Shown one piece after another: positions 29,001 to 36,216 of a stretch of 64,000 nt of DNA (position 1 is the stretch's first letter; every line of letters starts with the position of its first letter). The DNA is from a virus. The notes beneath the pieces were generated by a model. The model was not told the origin of the DNA. It ran no database searches and was given only the letters and a program-made list of their open reading frames with translations. The DNA lies in the IMG/VR virus record IMGVR_UViG_3300032223_002784, positions 1 to 64,000 of that record; one strand, 5' to 3'. The position numbers and the translations under genes are program-made.

Positions 29001-29339
29001 AATCTGTGAAAGCTTTTGTAAATTCTTTACGCCTTCATCATTTTTTGCAAGCAAAATAATGTGATTATAGAGTGAAGTATTGTCATCACGCTTTGAAACA
29101 GCTCTTTTATCAAATCTATCTGTTGCAGAGATATATGCTTCTAGACCTAGAATGGGCTTCATTCCCAATTCTTTTGCAGCAATCTGCATGTCTCTATGGG
29201 AAGCTAGCGACCCATGATCTGTAATAGACAAACATGACTGACCTTGATTCTTTGCAGCCTCAAGTAATTCGTGAGGTGTATTAAGCCCATCCATCAACGA
29301 GTAATGGCTATGGACATGTAAATGTACAAAGTCAGACAT
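26064..29339 (-). CDS. dnaE: DNA polymerase III alpha subunit
   Basis: A C-family replicative polymerase of 1091 residues. The N-terminal PHP domain has HVHSHYSLMDGL (8-19) and ITDHGSLASH. The palm has GPGRGSAAGSLVCYLMG and the catalytic PDIDTDF near 415-421, with a third acidic residue further on. The fingers, helix-hairpin-helix part and a C-terminal OB-like domain (GQGWSRVELVDDTGSVGIF) follow. PHP metal ligands look mostly conserved, so proofreading-like activity is possible. No clamp or clamp loader is in the window. It is near full length for DnaE. Confidence 0.95.
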   Translation of the reverse strand: MSDFVHLHVHSHYSLMDGLNTPHELLEAAKNQGQSCLSITDHGSLASHRDMQIAAKELGMKPILGLEAYISATDRFDKRAVSKRDDNTSLYNHIILLAKNDEGVKNLQKLSQIAWTEGYYHKPRIDMEALFEFGDGIIVVSGCMNGLISKAIERGDNEKAREYVKSFKERFGKDFYIEVQAHNPESLNTALLSLADEFGVKPVATGDCHFAKKEERDLEELLLILSTKPTQNKEADYASGRAQSNIIDRFDHLYPNRPISFADINVYIQSYSEISMDFEKAGITRKDIYESTIEISNKVEVYDFHENLDLLPVPKANALKTVKKMCEESLIEKGLDNERYRERLQEELKIIDDKNFASYFLVVGDMVGWAKTNEIMVGPGRGSAAGSLVCYLMGITEVDPIVYDLLFFRFINPERNDFPDIDTDFMDRRRGEVKEYLRKKFKHVASISTFQYFKDKGVIRDVARTFLIPLGEVNKALKGVETFEEYETSASTEEFRKKYPEVTKYASMLRGKIRGNGMHAAGVVVAKDDISKYVPIETRKDPNESVSGRIPVVAYDMEQAADIGLIKLDVLGLKTLSVIDDAIRTIEHIKKKKINLKDITLDDPKVFEDLSNGYTKGVFQAEATPYTNLLMKMGVNNFEDLAASNALVRPGAMNTVGGSYIRRKRGEEMTTYAHPIMQEFTARTYGVIIYQEQVMQACVHLGGMSWVDADKVRKIIGKKKDASEFDQYKDQFITGASKYITAEDAQKLWHDFEAHAGYSFNRSHAIAYSMLSYYTAWLKHYYPLEFMFAVLKNEKDKDARTDYLLEAKRLGIKVLLPHINESELDFSIQGNSIRFGLSNIKYISDNIGSKITLTRPFKSYSDFIDKAREKGSGINSRAIDSLNMIGAAAFPDNPRSGTENEKLYEYLGIPKFDTGKLSPKIKSQVNPLEDFLEEGCFVILAMVKSIKKGQGWSRVELVDDTGSVGIFHSENTQIETGMMYFFLVGDNRIHKYITINDVVEKVDDPFVHWLYKDKLKIENGKRLVLDFTNYKTKANKMMAHIILSDADKNLERVIAFPKLYTKALGKMKAGSICDPAIAKMDDGTLFVKEVN

Positions 29340-29366
29340 GTTTATCTTTTCTATTAGTTTTTTAGT

Positions 29367-30044
29367 TTACCACTCAACGGCTGATGAGGATGATGAAGCA
29401 GTTTCTCCAGATGAGTCTGAAGTAATTCCTAGATAGAAATTCTCCTGCTCTTCGTATGGAACATCACGTACTGCTGATTTTTCAAGATCAAATAGTTCGT
29501 GCTTAGTTAAATCAATTGGAGAAGCATCTGCAGTTGGCAGAGGAATAATTGAATAATTAGTCTCTGTTGAAGTGCCTGTACGCTTTAACTTCCAATTAAG
29601 ATTTGAAATGCTTCCAGTCTCTCCTGCATAATTAATAATCTCAGGAGTTGCAGATTTTGGTCCTGCGCCTTGTGAAAAGATTGCAACGTAAGGCTCTTCA
29701 GTACCGTCATCAACAAGAACGTTGGCGTAGAATCGTGAACGACCCTTCCAGCCAGCCTTGATGTCACGGCGATGTTGTTCGCAACCAAAGCAACGGCCTT
29801 GGTCTTCAATTGTGCAAAGAGCTTTTCGCTTGTAATCTTTTGGATTTGTGTGTTCAATTGCAATAAATGCTAAACCAGCTTTTTCCAAATAACTTGGTGA
29901 GTCTGGATCAATTTCTTGCATAAAACGGATTTTTAGAGATTGACCATCTTTAAGTTGTAGCCATCTTCCTTTTTGTGAATCACCAGTGTTTGCTGGTTTG
30001 TCCATTGCCTTGTTCATGGCATTTAAGCCTTTTACTATTCCCAT
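29367..30044 (-). CDS. gp32-like ssDNA-binding protein
   Basis: 225 residues. GRWLQLKDGQSLKIRFMQ starts an OB-like domain; a zinc site CTIEDQGRCFGCEQHRRD near 77-94 recalls T4 gp32. The end is a Ser-rich linker with a short tip AVEW, like the acidic/aromatic protein-interaction tails of ssDNA-binding proteins. It sits directly before dnaE in the operon. It is distinct from the bacterial-type SSB at 3779, so the phage seems to have two. Confidence 0.7.
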   Translation of the reverse strand: MGIVKGLNAMNKAMDKPANTGDSQKGRWLQLKDGQSLKIRFMQEIDPDSPSYLEKAGLAFIAIEHTNPKDYKRKALCTIEDQGRCFGCEQHRRDIKAGWKGRSRFYANVLVDDGTEEPYVAIFSQGAGPKSATPEIINYAGETGSISNLNWKLKRTGTSTETNYSIIPLPTADASPIDLTKHELFDLEKSAVRDVPYEEQENFYLGITSDSSGETASSSSSAVEW

Positions 30045-30095
30045 ATATTTCTCCTTAGTGTAAGGGGCTGTTTGGTGCCCTGTGTTTCTATTATA

Positions 30096-31055
30096 TCATA
30101 AAAGTGCATACTCAAAGTGCGGAATTGCACTCTTTACGCATATTTTTATTTCTTCATCTGTGAGATCTCCCACATCTTTGGCTCCATGTGGATAGACTGT
30201 GTTATAGTCATATGATGCCCAAAGAATATTTTTATTCTTTAATTTGTTAGCGATTGTACTTCCAAGTGCTCTTCCAGCAGTATCATTATCTGTCATTATA
30301 ATAATGGTAGATGAATACTTGTTTAAATGATTAATGTTGGTATCTGAGATACTTCCACCTAATGTAGCGACAGCATTTGGATATCCCGCCTGCCATAATC
30401 GTATAGCATCAAAGCTAGACTCAACAACGATTATTGTTCCACCTTCACGCTTAGCTCTATGCAAATTAAACATTGTTTTATTTCGTGGAAGGTTGGGGCT
30501 ATTTTTAAAAGACTTGCCCTCTATTGATCTTCCAATAATACCAACGGGTAGGCCATCTGGTGAGTGTAATGGCACAGTGACCATGCTCATATTTTCAGAA
30601 TATCCTAATGAAAAGTGTGCAATGGCATCATAATTAATTTTACGTGAGGCAAAATACTCTTTGGCTTTTTCATTAGACAACAGATTATTATATAACTTGG
30701 CAAGAGTCTCTTTTGGAAATTCTGTAAAGTCTGGCTTTTCATCAAGAAGTTCTTTTAACCCGTCCTCAAATGCTTCTCCCTCAGATTGCTTGTTTGCGGA
30801 TATAAAACGCAAAGCTTCAAAATCATTTCTTTTTGTAAGTGCTTTAACTAAATCTAATATTGTTCCAGAGGAGTTGCAATTTTGGTTATAGCAGATGTAT
30901 AAGCCTTTTGAATAACTTACTGCAAATGCTGGAGAGTCTGTATTATGATGAAAAGGACATAGGCATAAAAAGTCTGTTCCTGTTTCTGAAACTACTTCAA
31001 TATTGCAAGAACGCAGAATAGAGCGGAGATCCGCCTTACTATATGCATCTGTCAT
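30096..31055 (-). CDS. dnaG: DNA primase (DnaG type)
   Basis: 319 residues, shorter than bacterial DnaG because the helicase-binding end is missing. A CHC2-type zinc finger (CLCPFH...YICYNQNCN) spans about 26-62; the Toprim domain shows IVVESSFDAIRLWQAG with Glu near 208 and IIMTDNDTAG with the DxD pair. Makes RNA primers for DnaE. The stop is followed by a leader hairpin of the gp32-like gene. Confidence 0.9.
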   Translation of the reverse strand: MTDAYSKADLRSILRSCNIEVVSETGTDFLCLCPFHHNTDSPAFAVSYSKGLYICYNQNCNSSGTILDLVKALTKRNDFEALRFISANKQSEGEAFEDGLKELLDEKPDFTEFPKETLAKLYNNLLSNEKAKEYFASRKINYDAIAHFSLGYSENMSMVTVPLHSPDGLPVGIIGRSIEGKSFKNSPNLPRNKTMFNLHRAKREGGTIIVVESSFDAIRLWQAGYPNAVATLGGSISDTNINHLNKYSSTIIIMTDNDTAGRALGSTIANKLKNKNILWASYDYNTVYPHGAKDVGDLTDEEIKICVKSAIPHFEYALL

Positions 31056-31340
31056 TTATTTTCCTTTAAGTATTAAACTCTGACCCGAAAATCCTTCATA
31101 TTGAAGTGCCTTGGATTTTCCAAGATACATTCCATACATAACGAGATTGAAAGAATAGTGATCTTTCTCTTCATTATATTTTACATTAAACTGTGGCTGC
31201 ATGTCAAGTACAGGAACATATCCTTTATCCCGCATCTGCTGGACTAGAAGTCTCTCGTAATTTTCTCTTGAGCTTTGGAATATAGAGTCATCTTTGATTG
31301 TCCCACTAATCCAAAAGTCATGTATCTTTCTTGGGTACAT
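31056..31340 (-). CDS. 94-residue hypothetical protein
   Basis: Begins MYPRKIHDFWISGTIKDDSIF and contains LLVQQMRDKGYVPVLDMQPQ and a beta-rich end. It lies between primase and helicase with TAATG-like contact to the primase gene. A TATAAT at 31362-31367 precedes it. No known family. Confidence 0.65.
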   Translation of the reverse strand: MYPRKIHDFWISGTIKDDSIFQSSRENYERLLVQQMRDKGYVPVLDMQPQFNVKYNEEKDHYSFNLVMYGMYLGKSKALQYEGFSGQSLILKGK

Positions 31341-31391
31341 GATCCACCTATCTTTGGTACAATTATACCAAGATAAGCAGTCATTACATAT

Positions 31392-32633
31392 TTATTGAAT
31401 TGGGTTATCATAAAGCTCAGTTACAATTCCCCGATTTATATCCCAATCTAAATAAAAGCCAAACTCTGTACCATGACGATTTTTTCTACTAACAATTTCC
31501 ATGATGTTTGTATCTGGAGTTTTGTGAATTGCAATTGCCATATCTGCATCATATTCAATAGCCTTTGACCAAGCCACCTGATTAAGCATTGGTGGAGAAT
31601 CATGGTCTGATGACTCTTCGGCGGTTGCTGCAGTAATATCAATTACTGGAATATTATTTCTGACTGCAAGCATTTTAAATTCACGAGAAATATTCATGTT
31701 ACGCTCTGTAGGAGCTTTTGAGTTATTTGAATCAGAAAATAATTGATGATAATCTACAATGACAAGATCTGGCTTATGCTGGTCAATCTTGGCTTGAACT
31801 GTTGTAGGTGTTACTTGACCTGAACCTTCATTGGACACCAAGATGAATTGATTTTTGTCTGCAAACTTTTTTGTTCCCCAGTCATCAAAAGCATCAATAT
31901 CAATTGCTCCTCTTGAAAAATCTGAAGCTTTAAATAAACCAGAGCCCATCATAGTATAAATACGGTCTCTCATGTTTTCTGGAGTCATTTCAAGTGAAAC
32001 AATCATAGGCTTAAAACCCTGTTCCCAAGCCTTACAGGCTAGATAAGATGAGAACCATGTCTTACCCTTACCTGGCCAACCAATCATCACTATAAGGTGT
32101 CCTGGAGCCATTCCAGTGGGGTAGGCATAGTCAATAGCCTTAAACCCTGTCATAATTCCTGGACTTCCGCCCATCGCATTTGAACGATCTCTTACTGCTT
32201 CAAAATGCTTTTCTGCAGATTTAAAATCTGTAAGGTCAACATCTCTTACATTAGCAGTTAATTTGCCAAGACTATTTAGTTCAGATTGCATTTGAGAAAT
32301 AACTCTTCCCGACGCTTCTGTTTTTAGACTTGCACCAGAGGTGAGAAGAAGGTTTCTTAATCTACCAGCAAGGTATTCATTTTTTAATCTGTCAACATAA
32401 TAAGCAGTCTCGCCTTTTACCTTCTCTGGTTCAAAGTCTTTAAATCTTTCAGTAAGAACTGAGATATCTGGAACAGCCTTAAATTTAAGGTAATAGGACT
32501 TTAGGCCTTCCCAAACATCTCTGTGGGAAGTAAAGACTTCATCAATATTATCTGCAAGAACCGTAGAAATATCTTTGTTCTCACATACTGCCGTGATGAC
32601 TGCGGATTCAGTGTTCATTGTCTCTTTCTTCAA
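31392..32633 (-). CDS. dnaB: replicative DNA helicase (DnaB type)
   Basis: 413 residues. RecA-like motor with Walker A GWPGKGKTW near 184-192, MIVSLEMTPE, Walker B LVIVDYHQL, and SRKNRHGTEFGFYLDW as the arginine-finger region. The N-terminal domain is short but recognisable. It unwinds the fork for DnaE and recruits primase. It starts within the end of the upstream gene (26-base overlap), which is a candidate loader. Confidence 0.92.
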   Translation of the reverse strand: MKKETMNTESAVITAVCENKDISTVLADNIDEVFTSHRDVWEGLKSYYLKFKAVPDISVLTERFKDFEPEKVKGETAYYVDRLKNEYLAGRLRNLLLTSGASLKTEASGRVISQMQSELNSLGKLTANVRDVDLTDFKSAEKHFEAVRDRSNAMGGSPGIMTGFKAIDYAYPTGMAPGHLIVMIGWPGKGKTWFSSYLACKAWEQGFKPMIVSLEMTPENMRDRIYTMMGSGLFKASDFSRGAIDIDAFDDWGTKKFADKNQFILVSNEGSGQVTPTTVQAKIDQHKPDLVIVDYHQLFSDSNNSKAPTERNMNISREFKMLAVRNNIPVIDITAATAEESSDHDSPPMLNQVAWSKAIEYDADMAIAIHKTPDTNIMEIVSRKNRHGTEFGFYLDWDINRGIVTELYDNPIQ

Positions 32634-32940
32634 CCATAGATTTTGTCTTTGCCCTGATTAATTCCCGACGGGATTTATCTTCTTGTGTTTGTTGTAAAGT
32701 TAAATCTAGCTTTTCAAAGTTATAAAAAAACCAAGATATAGGATGCCCTGGCTTTGAGATCTTAAAATAATATTCTAATAGTACCTTGGCTCTGTCATAT
32801 CCAACACTATCAACTACATCTTGCATAGCCCACTTTTCACGGTACCTATTTACAATTGCAGTCTTCTTATAAACTTCTTTATAAAGAGTACAATAAAGCC
32901 CAACTAAGCCGTAGGCTAGCTTTGCTTCATCTTTGGTCAT
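32608..32940 (-). CDS. possible helicase loader or replication accessory
   Basis: 110 residues, helical and basic (AYGLVGLYCTLYKEVYKK, then REKWAMQDVVDSVGYDRAK). Immediately upstream of and overlapping dnaB, the place where loaders such as DnaI or gp59 analogues are often found. No ATPase motif, so a DnaC-type loader is excluded; a small adaptor remains possible. Function otherwise unknown. Confidence 0.5.
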   Translation of the reverse strand: MTKDEAKLAYGLVGLYCTLYKEVYKKTAIVNRYREKWAMQDVVDSVGYDRAKVLLEYYFKISKPGHPISWFFYNFEKLDLTLQQTQEDKSRRELIRAKTKSMVEERDNEH

Positions 32941-33155
32941 TTCTTTCCTTTACCCTTAGTCAATTCATCTTCAATTTCGTTAACTTTTTCCATTAACTTG
33001 TTCTCAACGAAAGTATACACCCTATTGGTGGCTTCATCAATACTTTCATTGTCCCTCTTAAAATCTTCAATTCCAATTCCAACCTTAAGGCTTTCATAAT
33101 TTCCTAGGTTGCGAGTAAATTGTAATTCAACCTTAACGTTCGTTTGGTTCGTCAT
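32937..33155 (-). CDS. 72-residue hypothetical protein
   Basis: MTNQTNVKVELQFTRNLGNY then FKRDNESIDEATNRVYTFVE and a Lys-rich end. Its beta start and helix end resemble small SSB-interacting or recombination-mediator proteins in phages, but this is a shape resemblance only. It overlaps both neighbours. Confidence 0.6.
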   Translation of the reverse strand: MTNQTNVKVELQFTRNLGNYESLKVGIGIEDFKRDNESIDEATNRVYTFVENKLMEKVNEIEDELTKGKGKK

Positions 33156-33372
33156 CTTTTACATCGTCCCTTTCAATTAAAGCAAACCCTGGCTTAAACT
33201 TCTTAGTACCTTTGTCTGCAAGATGCTGATACAACATCATCAGTCTGTCTGATATGGCTATCATACCATCTAGGTCATCCTTTTGTCCAGCGATCTCCAT
33301 TGCATATTCTAAAACTCTAATTGCTGAATCTAATACTTGTTTTGCTTCTTTACTTAATTTATCATTTACCAT
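33133..33372 (-). CDS. 79-residue helical hypothetical protein
   Basis: MVNDKLSKEAKQVLDSAIRV, two or three helices, then a polar end (ERDDVKDDEPNER). It overlaps the next gene by 23 bases and the HTH gene upstream by seven. No family recognised. Confidence 0.6.
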   Translation of the reverse strand: MVNDKLSKEAKQVLDSAIRVLEYAMEIAGQKDDLDGMIAISDRLMMLYQHLADKGTKKFKPGFALIERDDVKDDEPNER

Positions 33373-33881
33373 TCAGGTTGCTTCCAAACTGGGACAAATT
33401 CCCCTTCATTGTTTTTAACATATAAGATGTTCTCTTGTTTCATTATAGCTTCTATTTCCGCTCTACTAGGCATATCTCCTGGGGTGATCCCGCCATCTAA
33501 TCTTGGTCTACCTCTATGAACTGTTTTAAAGAAATCATGCATTTTTCTAACGTCGTCTTCACTCCAAAAATATTTTCCTGGAGTTTTATTTCCATTTAAA
33601 GAATAAATTTGTTGCGGAAACTTTATATCTCCACGATATAGATGCCACTTAATGGTGTCTTCATGCTTACCAATAATTTTAACAACTTCAGAGATTGGGT
33701 AAGCGTGTTGTTTATTTTTATTAACTTCCGTCAAATTATAAGCAACACGCTTTTCCAACTGATAGTCCCAAGCGACTAATAGGTCCTCGGCTCGTGAACG
33801 TCTTAAAACTTTATGCAACTTGGAATTTAAATAGAAATACCGAAGTTGTGGTGTAGTTTTTCCTCGTTTTTTGCGATCCAT
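33366..33881 (-). CDS. MerR-like helix-turn-helix protein
   Basis: 171 residues. A basic N-terminus (MDRKKRGKTTPQLRYFYLN) is followed by an excisionase/MerR-like HTH: AYPISEVVKIIGKHEDTIKW, RGDIKFP, KYFWSEDDVRKMHDFF. The rest is polar with GRPRLDGG. It may regulate the replication operon it heads, or act as an origin-binding initiator. Overlaps the zinc-ribbon gene by 55 bases. Confidence 0.65.
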   Translation of the reverse strand: MDRKKRGKTTPQLRYFYLNSKLHKVLRRSRAEDLLVAWDYQLEKRVAYNLTEVNKNKQHAYPISEVVKIIGKHEDTIKWHLYRGDIKFPQQIYSLNGNKTPGKYFWSEDDVRKMHDFFKTVHRGRPRLDGGITPGDMPSRAEIEAIMKQENILYVKNNEGEFVPVWKQPEW

Positions 33882-34012
33882 GATGCAAACCTATTTTCTC
33901 TTCTGACCATCCATCTTTTGCCACACATAATGCAAAAAAGCTCCACACGTAAATTCTGGGCATAAACCCTGTCTACGAATACTCTTCCCTTGCATTTTTT
34001 GCATTTCATCAT
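33827..34012 (-). CDS. small zinc-ribbon protein
   Basis: 61 residues: CKKCKGR near 4-10 and CIMCGKRW near 27-34 form a zinc site; the end is basic and aromatic. Similar to short ribbon proteins elsewhere in the window. It overlaps the HTH gene by 55 bases, so the start of one of them could be shorter than assumed. Confidence 0.6.
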   Translation of the reverse strand: MMKCKKCKGRVFVDRVYAQNLRVELFCIMCGKRWMVRRENRFASWIAKNEEKLHHNFGISI

Positions 34013-34031
34013 TATTTAATTGTTTATCTGA

Positions 34032-34211
34032 TTACTTAGCTGCTGGCTTTGCCTTGTCAATAACAGCCTTAAGAACTGGACCAAGTACACCAACGAGTGC
34101 TGCCCATGCTACCTTCTTAATATCATGGTTTCCACCCTGATAAATGGCTACTGCTGCGGTTGCAGTCGCATATAGATAATGCTCTACAAGTACCTTTGTC
34201 TTTGCGTTCAT
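34032..34211 (-). CDS. small holin-like membrane protein
   Basis: 59 residues beginning MNAKTKVLVEHYLYATATAA and continuing with VAIYQGG, a charged turn, then AWAALVGVLGPVLKAVI and a basic tail. Two hydrophobic segments with a short polar link and a basic C-terminus resemble class II holins. GGAGAAACAA precedes the ATG. No endolysin is recognised next to it, which weakens the assignment. Confidence 0.5.
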   Translation of the reverse strand: MNAKTKVLVEHYLYATATAAVAIYQGGNHDIKKVAWAALVGVLGPVLKAVIDKAKPAAK

Positions 34212-34228
34212 TTGTTTCTCCTTATATG

Positions 34229-34990
34229 TTATGCGGTAAAAATTTTACCGTCAACTACACAAGTGTAGTCTCTTGTTATTTGGATTAATTGCATGTGTGG
34301 ATAGTCATTGACAACATGTGCCACTGCAAATCCAGCCTGCCAATTCTTTTGAATTGAATAATCCATCTTGGTTTCATCGCATAGGTGGCCAATTTCATAT
34401 CCACGTTGCTCTTGCCCCGTGATATTGTATGTTTGAAAATAGGCTCCCATGCGGTGAGAATGTCCACGAACTAGAGAAACTCCCCAGTTGTTGACATCAT
34501 TACGTACAGATTCTCCAGAGTGTTTAGAAATGGACTCGCCATGATGACCATACATATCACCATAGCGTTTAACAGGAGGCTCGTTATATTCGTGCCAGTT
34601 AATGCCATGCTTTTTATATTCATAGAGTGAATCTGGTGTAATGAATTCTAGAAATGCTGGAGCTTTCTTTGCCAAGTAATCACCATGTCTTGTCCAGCCA
34701 TGATTACCATCGTGAAAATGTAATTCTGCTTCTGGTCCTGCAATCTGTCTAAGATCTGCAAGAAAATCTCTTGTTCCTGTTACTCCGCCATCACTGACTG
34801 GAATACTAAATTCTGCAGGATATTCTGCTGCCCAACGTGATGTTGAATCTGCATCGTCAATGTCTCCAAGTAGGTCAACTGCGTCTGGCTTGAACCACTT
34901 CATAACTTTCATAAAGAGTTCTACTTTTCTTGGATCATGGCGGGGGAAATGAATATCCGATACCATCATCCACTTTAAGTCATTAGTCAT
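34229..34990 (-). CDS. calcineurin-like metallophosphoesterase
   Basis: 253 residues with the four metal motifs in order: DIHFPRHD near 12-19, LLGDIDDAD near 39-47, FHDGNHGW near 92-99, and VRGHSHR near 178-184. Substrate is unknown; phage relatives hydrolyse nucleic acid ends, cyclic nucleotides or phosphoproteins. The promoter at 35016-35045 gives it an mRNA leader of about 20 bases. Confidence 0.85.
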   Translation of the reverse strand: MTNDLKWMMVSDIHFPRHDPRKVELFMKVMKWFKPDAVDLLGDIDDADSTSRWAAEYPAEFSIPVSDGGVTGTRDFLADLRQIAGPEAELHFHDGNHGWTRHGDYLAKKAPAFLEFITPDSLYEYKKHGINWHEYNEPPVKRYGDMYGHHGESISKHSGESVRNDVNNWGVSLVRGHSHRMGAYFQTYNITGQEQRGYEIGHLCDETKMDYSIQKNWQAGFAVAHVVNDYPHMQLIQITRDYTCVVDGKIFTA

Positions 34991-35015
34991 ATAATCCTTT
35001 TTCTAGGTTTAGTTA

Positions 35016-35045
35016 ATTGTAGCGTACTATGTTATATTCTGTCAA
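35016..35045 (-). promoter_or_regulatory. promoter for the phosphoesterase gene
   Basis: TTGACA, 18-base spacer, TACAAT on the minus strand. The spacer (AATATAAC...TACGC) is strikingly close to that of the promoter at 8434-8463. Confidence 0.8.
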
Positions 35046-35302
35046 GCAACGTGTGCTTTGTTATGTTCTATTCTTGAGCATAAAAAAAGATTAACTAATC
35101 TATTATCTGTTTTATCTTTATTTATGTGATGAATGGTTTCCCAATCTTCAATAACTCTATTTAGTTGTTTTTCTATCATCAGTCTGTGTTCATAATAAAA
35201 GCCCCTGAAGGCTTTTGGATGTTCGGGGACTCTGATTAATACATAGCCTTCCCGACTAATTCTTCTATCACGTTTTGTCCAAACTCTGATAGGAGTATAC
35301 AT
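35042..35302 (-). CDS. HNH endonuclease (free-standing)
   Basis: 86 residues with YYEHRLMIEKQLNR, TIHHINKDKTDNRLVNL and CSRIEHNKAH, the HNH pattern of small homing-type nucleases. There is no split gene or intron nearby that I can see. Unlike the HNH gene next to the terminase it is isolated between promoters and is more likely a selfish element. Confidence 0.8.
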   Translation of the reverse strand: MYTPIRVWTKRDRRISREGYVLIRVPEHPKAFRGFYYEHRLMIEKQLNRVIEDWETIHHINKDKTDNRLVNLFLCSRIEHNKAHVA

Positions 35303-35323
35303 TATTAAATTTTAGAACTTCTC

Positions 35324-35728
35324 TTAAGCATCTAGTGTATCTCCTTCAACGTGCGTGGATATATCTTTTTCACTAACTTTAAGAACTTCTTTACTAACCC
35401 ATTCTATCACATCTGGATTGGTAATGTGCCTTCTTTTTGAATCGCTTATAAGATATATTTTACCATCTGCAATGTTTTGGACCAAAGATCCATCTCTAAA
35501 GCCCAACACTCCTGTTATTCCAAATCCCGCCATTTTGGATTCTGTTGTAATAACGACGGGAAGATCCCATGACAACATTGCCTTTTCTGAAACAAATTTA
35601 AATCTTTTTACACCTTTGATGTAAAAATATCCTTTTTCAGTATGAGCAATTAATCCGCTAGGGACTATAGGGTTGTATGTTTTATTGCTTTGTGTTTGTT
35701 TTTTCTGAAAGGCTTTGAGAATATTCAT
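35324..35728 (-). CDS. protein with KRxI-type beta repeats
   Basis: 134 residues. FRDGSLVQNIADGKIYLISD with SKRRHITNPDVIEW resembles the short beta repeat seen in bacterial surface proteins (DG-x-L-I, G-x-x-Y-L-I, KRxI). An earlier segment KGYFYIKGVKRFKFVSEKAM may be a second copy. It starts inside the coiled-coil gene upstream (47-base overlap). A virion decoration or tail accessory role fits but is inferred. Confidence 0.55.
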   Translation of the reverse strand: MNILKAFQKKQTQSNKTYNPIVPSGLIAHTEKGYFYIKGVKRFKFVSEKAMLSWDLPVVITTESKMAGFGITGVLGFRDGSLVQNIADGKIYLISDSKRRHITNPDVIEWVSKEVLKVSEKDISTHVEGDTLDA

Positions 35729-35870
35729 CTATAGCTTTCTGCTTATCTTCTTGATCCTGCATTACTTGTGTAATTTCTGCTCTAAGTACAGCGATTTGAG
35801 TCTCATAATTTGAAACTAATTCACCAATACGTTGTTGTAGAGCAGTAATGATTAATTCTGCTTTATCCAT
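35682..35870 (-). CDS. 62-residue coiled-coil protein
   Basis: MDKAELIITALQQRIGELVS followed by a continuous helical heptad pattern (AVLRAEITQVMQDQEDKQ). No other motif. It lies between two other helical or beta small proteins near the tail module. May be a tail or assembly accessory. Confidence 0.6.
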   Translation of the reverse strand: MDKAELIITALQQRIGELVSNYETQIAVLRAEITQVMQDQEDKQKAIDEYSQSLSEKTNTKQ

Positions 35871-35886
35871 TGTATTCCGTTTCTAT

Positions 35887-36168
35887 TTACTTGGTTATAG
35901 TAGAGGCTGTTTTGTCTGCTGCTGCTTGAGCTGACAATTCTGCTGCCTGAGCTGCTTCAAGAGATTTAATCTCATTTTGCAAAACTAACTTTTGAGAAGC
36001 AATACTTGCAAGTTGTAAATTTACGCCATCAATGTTTGATTGATTTGGAATTGTTACTGCTTGAGACTCAAGTAGGCTAATCTGTTGATTATACTCAGAA
36101 TATAGGATATTCTTCAAGTGTTGCTGCACAATTGTGAGCTTGTCTTCTACGCTTAATTCTAGATTCAT
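35887..36168 (-). CDS. 93-residue coiled-coil protein
   Basis: MNLELSVEDKLTIVQQHLKN then long heptads and an Ala-rich helical end (AAQAAELSAQAAADKTAST). GGAGGAAAC precedes the ATG and a promoter (36187-36216) lies just upstream. Probably an oligomeric helical protein; function unknown. Confidence 0.65.
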   Translation of the reverse strand: MNLELSVEDKLTIVQQHLKNILYSEYNQQISLLESQAVTIPNQSNIDGVNLQLASIASQKLVLQNEIKSLEAAQAAELSAQAAADKTASTITK

Positions 36169-36186
36169 TTTGTTTCCTCCTTTCTT

Positions 36187-36216
36187 ATTATACCATTATA
36201 GCTTACTTTGAGTCAA
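36187..36216 (-). promoter_or_regulatory. promoter before the coiled-coil genes
   Basis: TTGACT, 18-base spacer, TATAAT on the minus strand, inside the end of the glycosyltransferase gene. Gives a leader of about 14 bases with GGAGG. Confidence 0.75.

Noticed and set aside
31178-31207. TTGACA, 18 bases, TAAAAT inside the gene at 31056
   Set aside because: It fits the promoter pattern but lies within a coding region more than 100 bases from the primase start and has no further support, so it was left out of the features.
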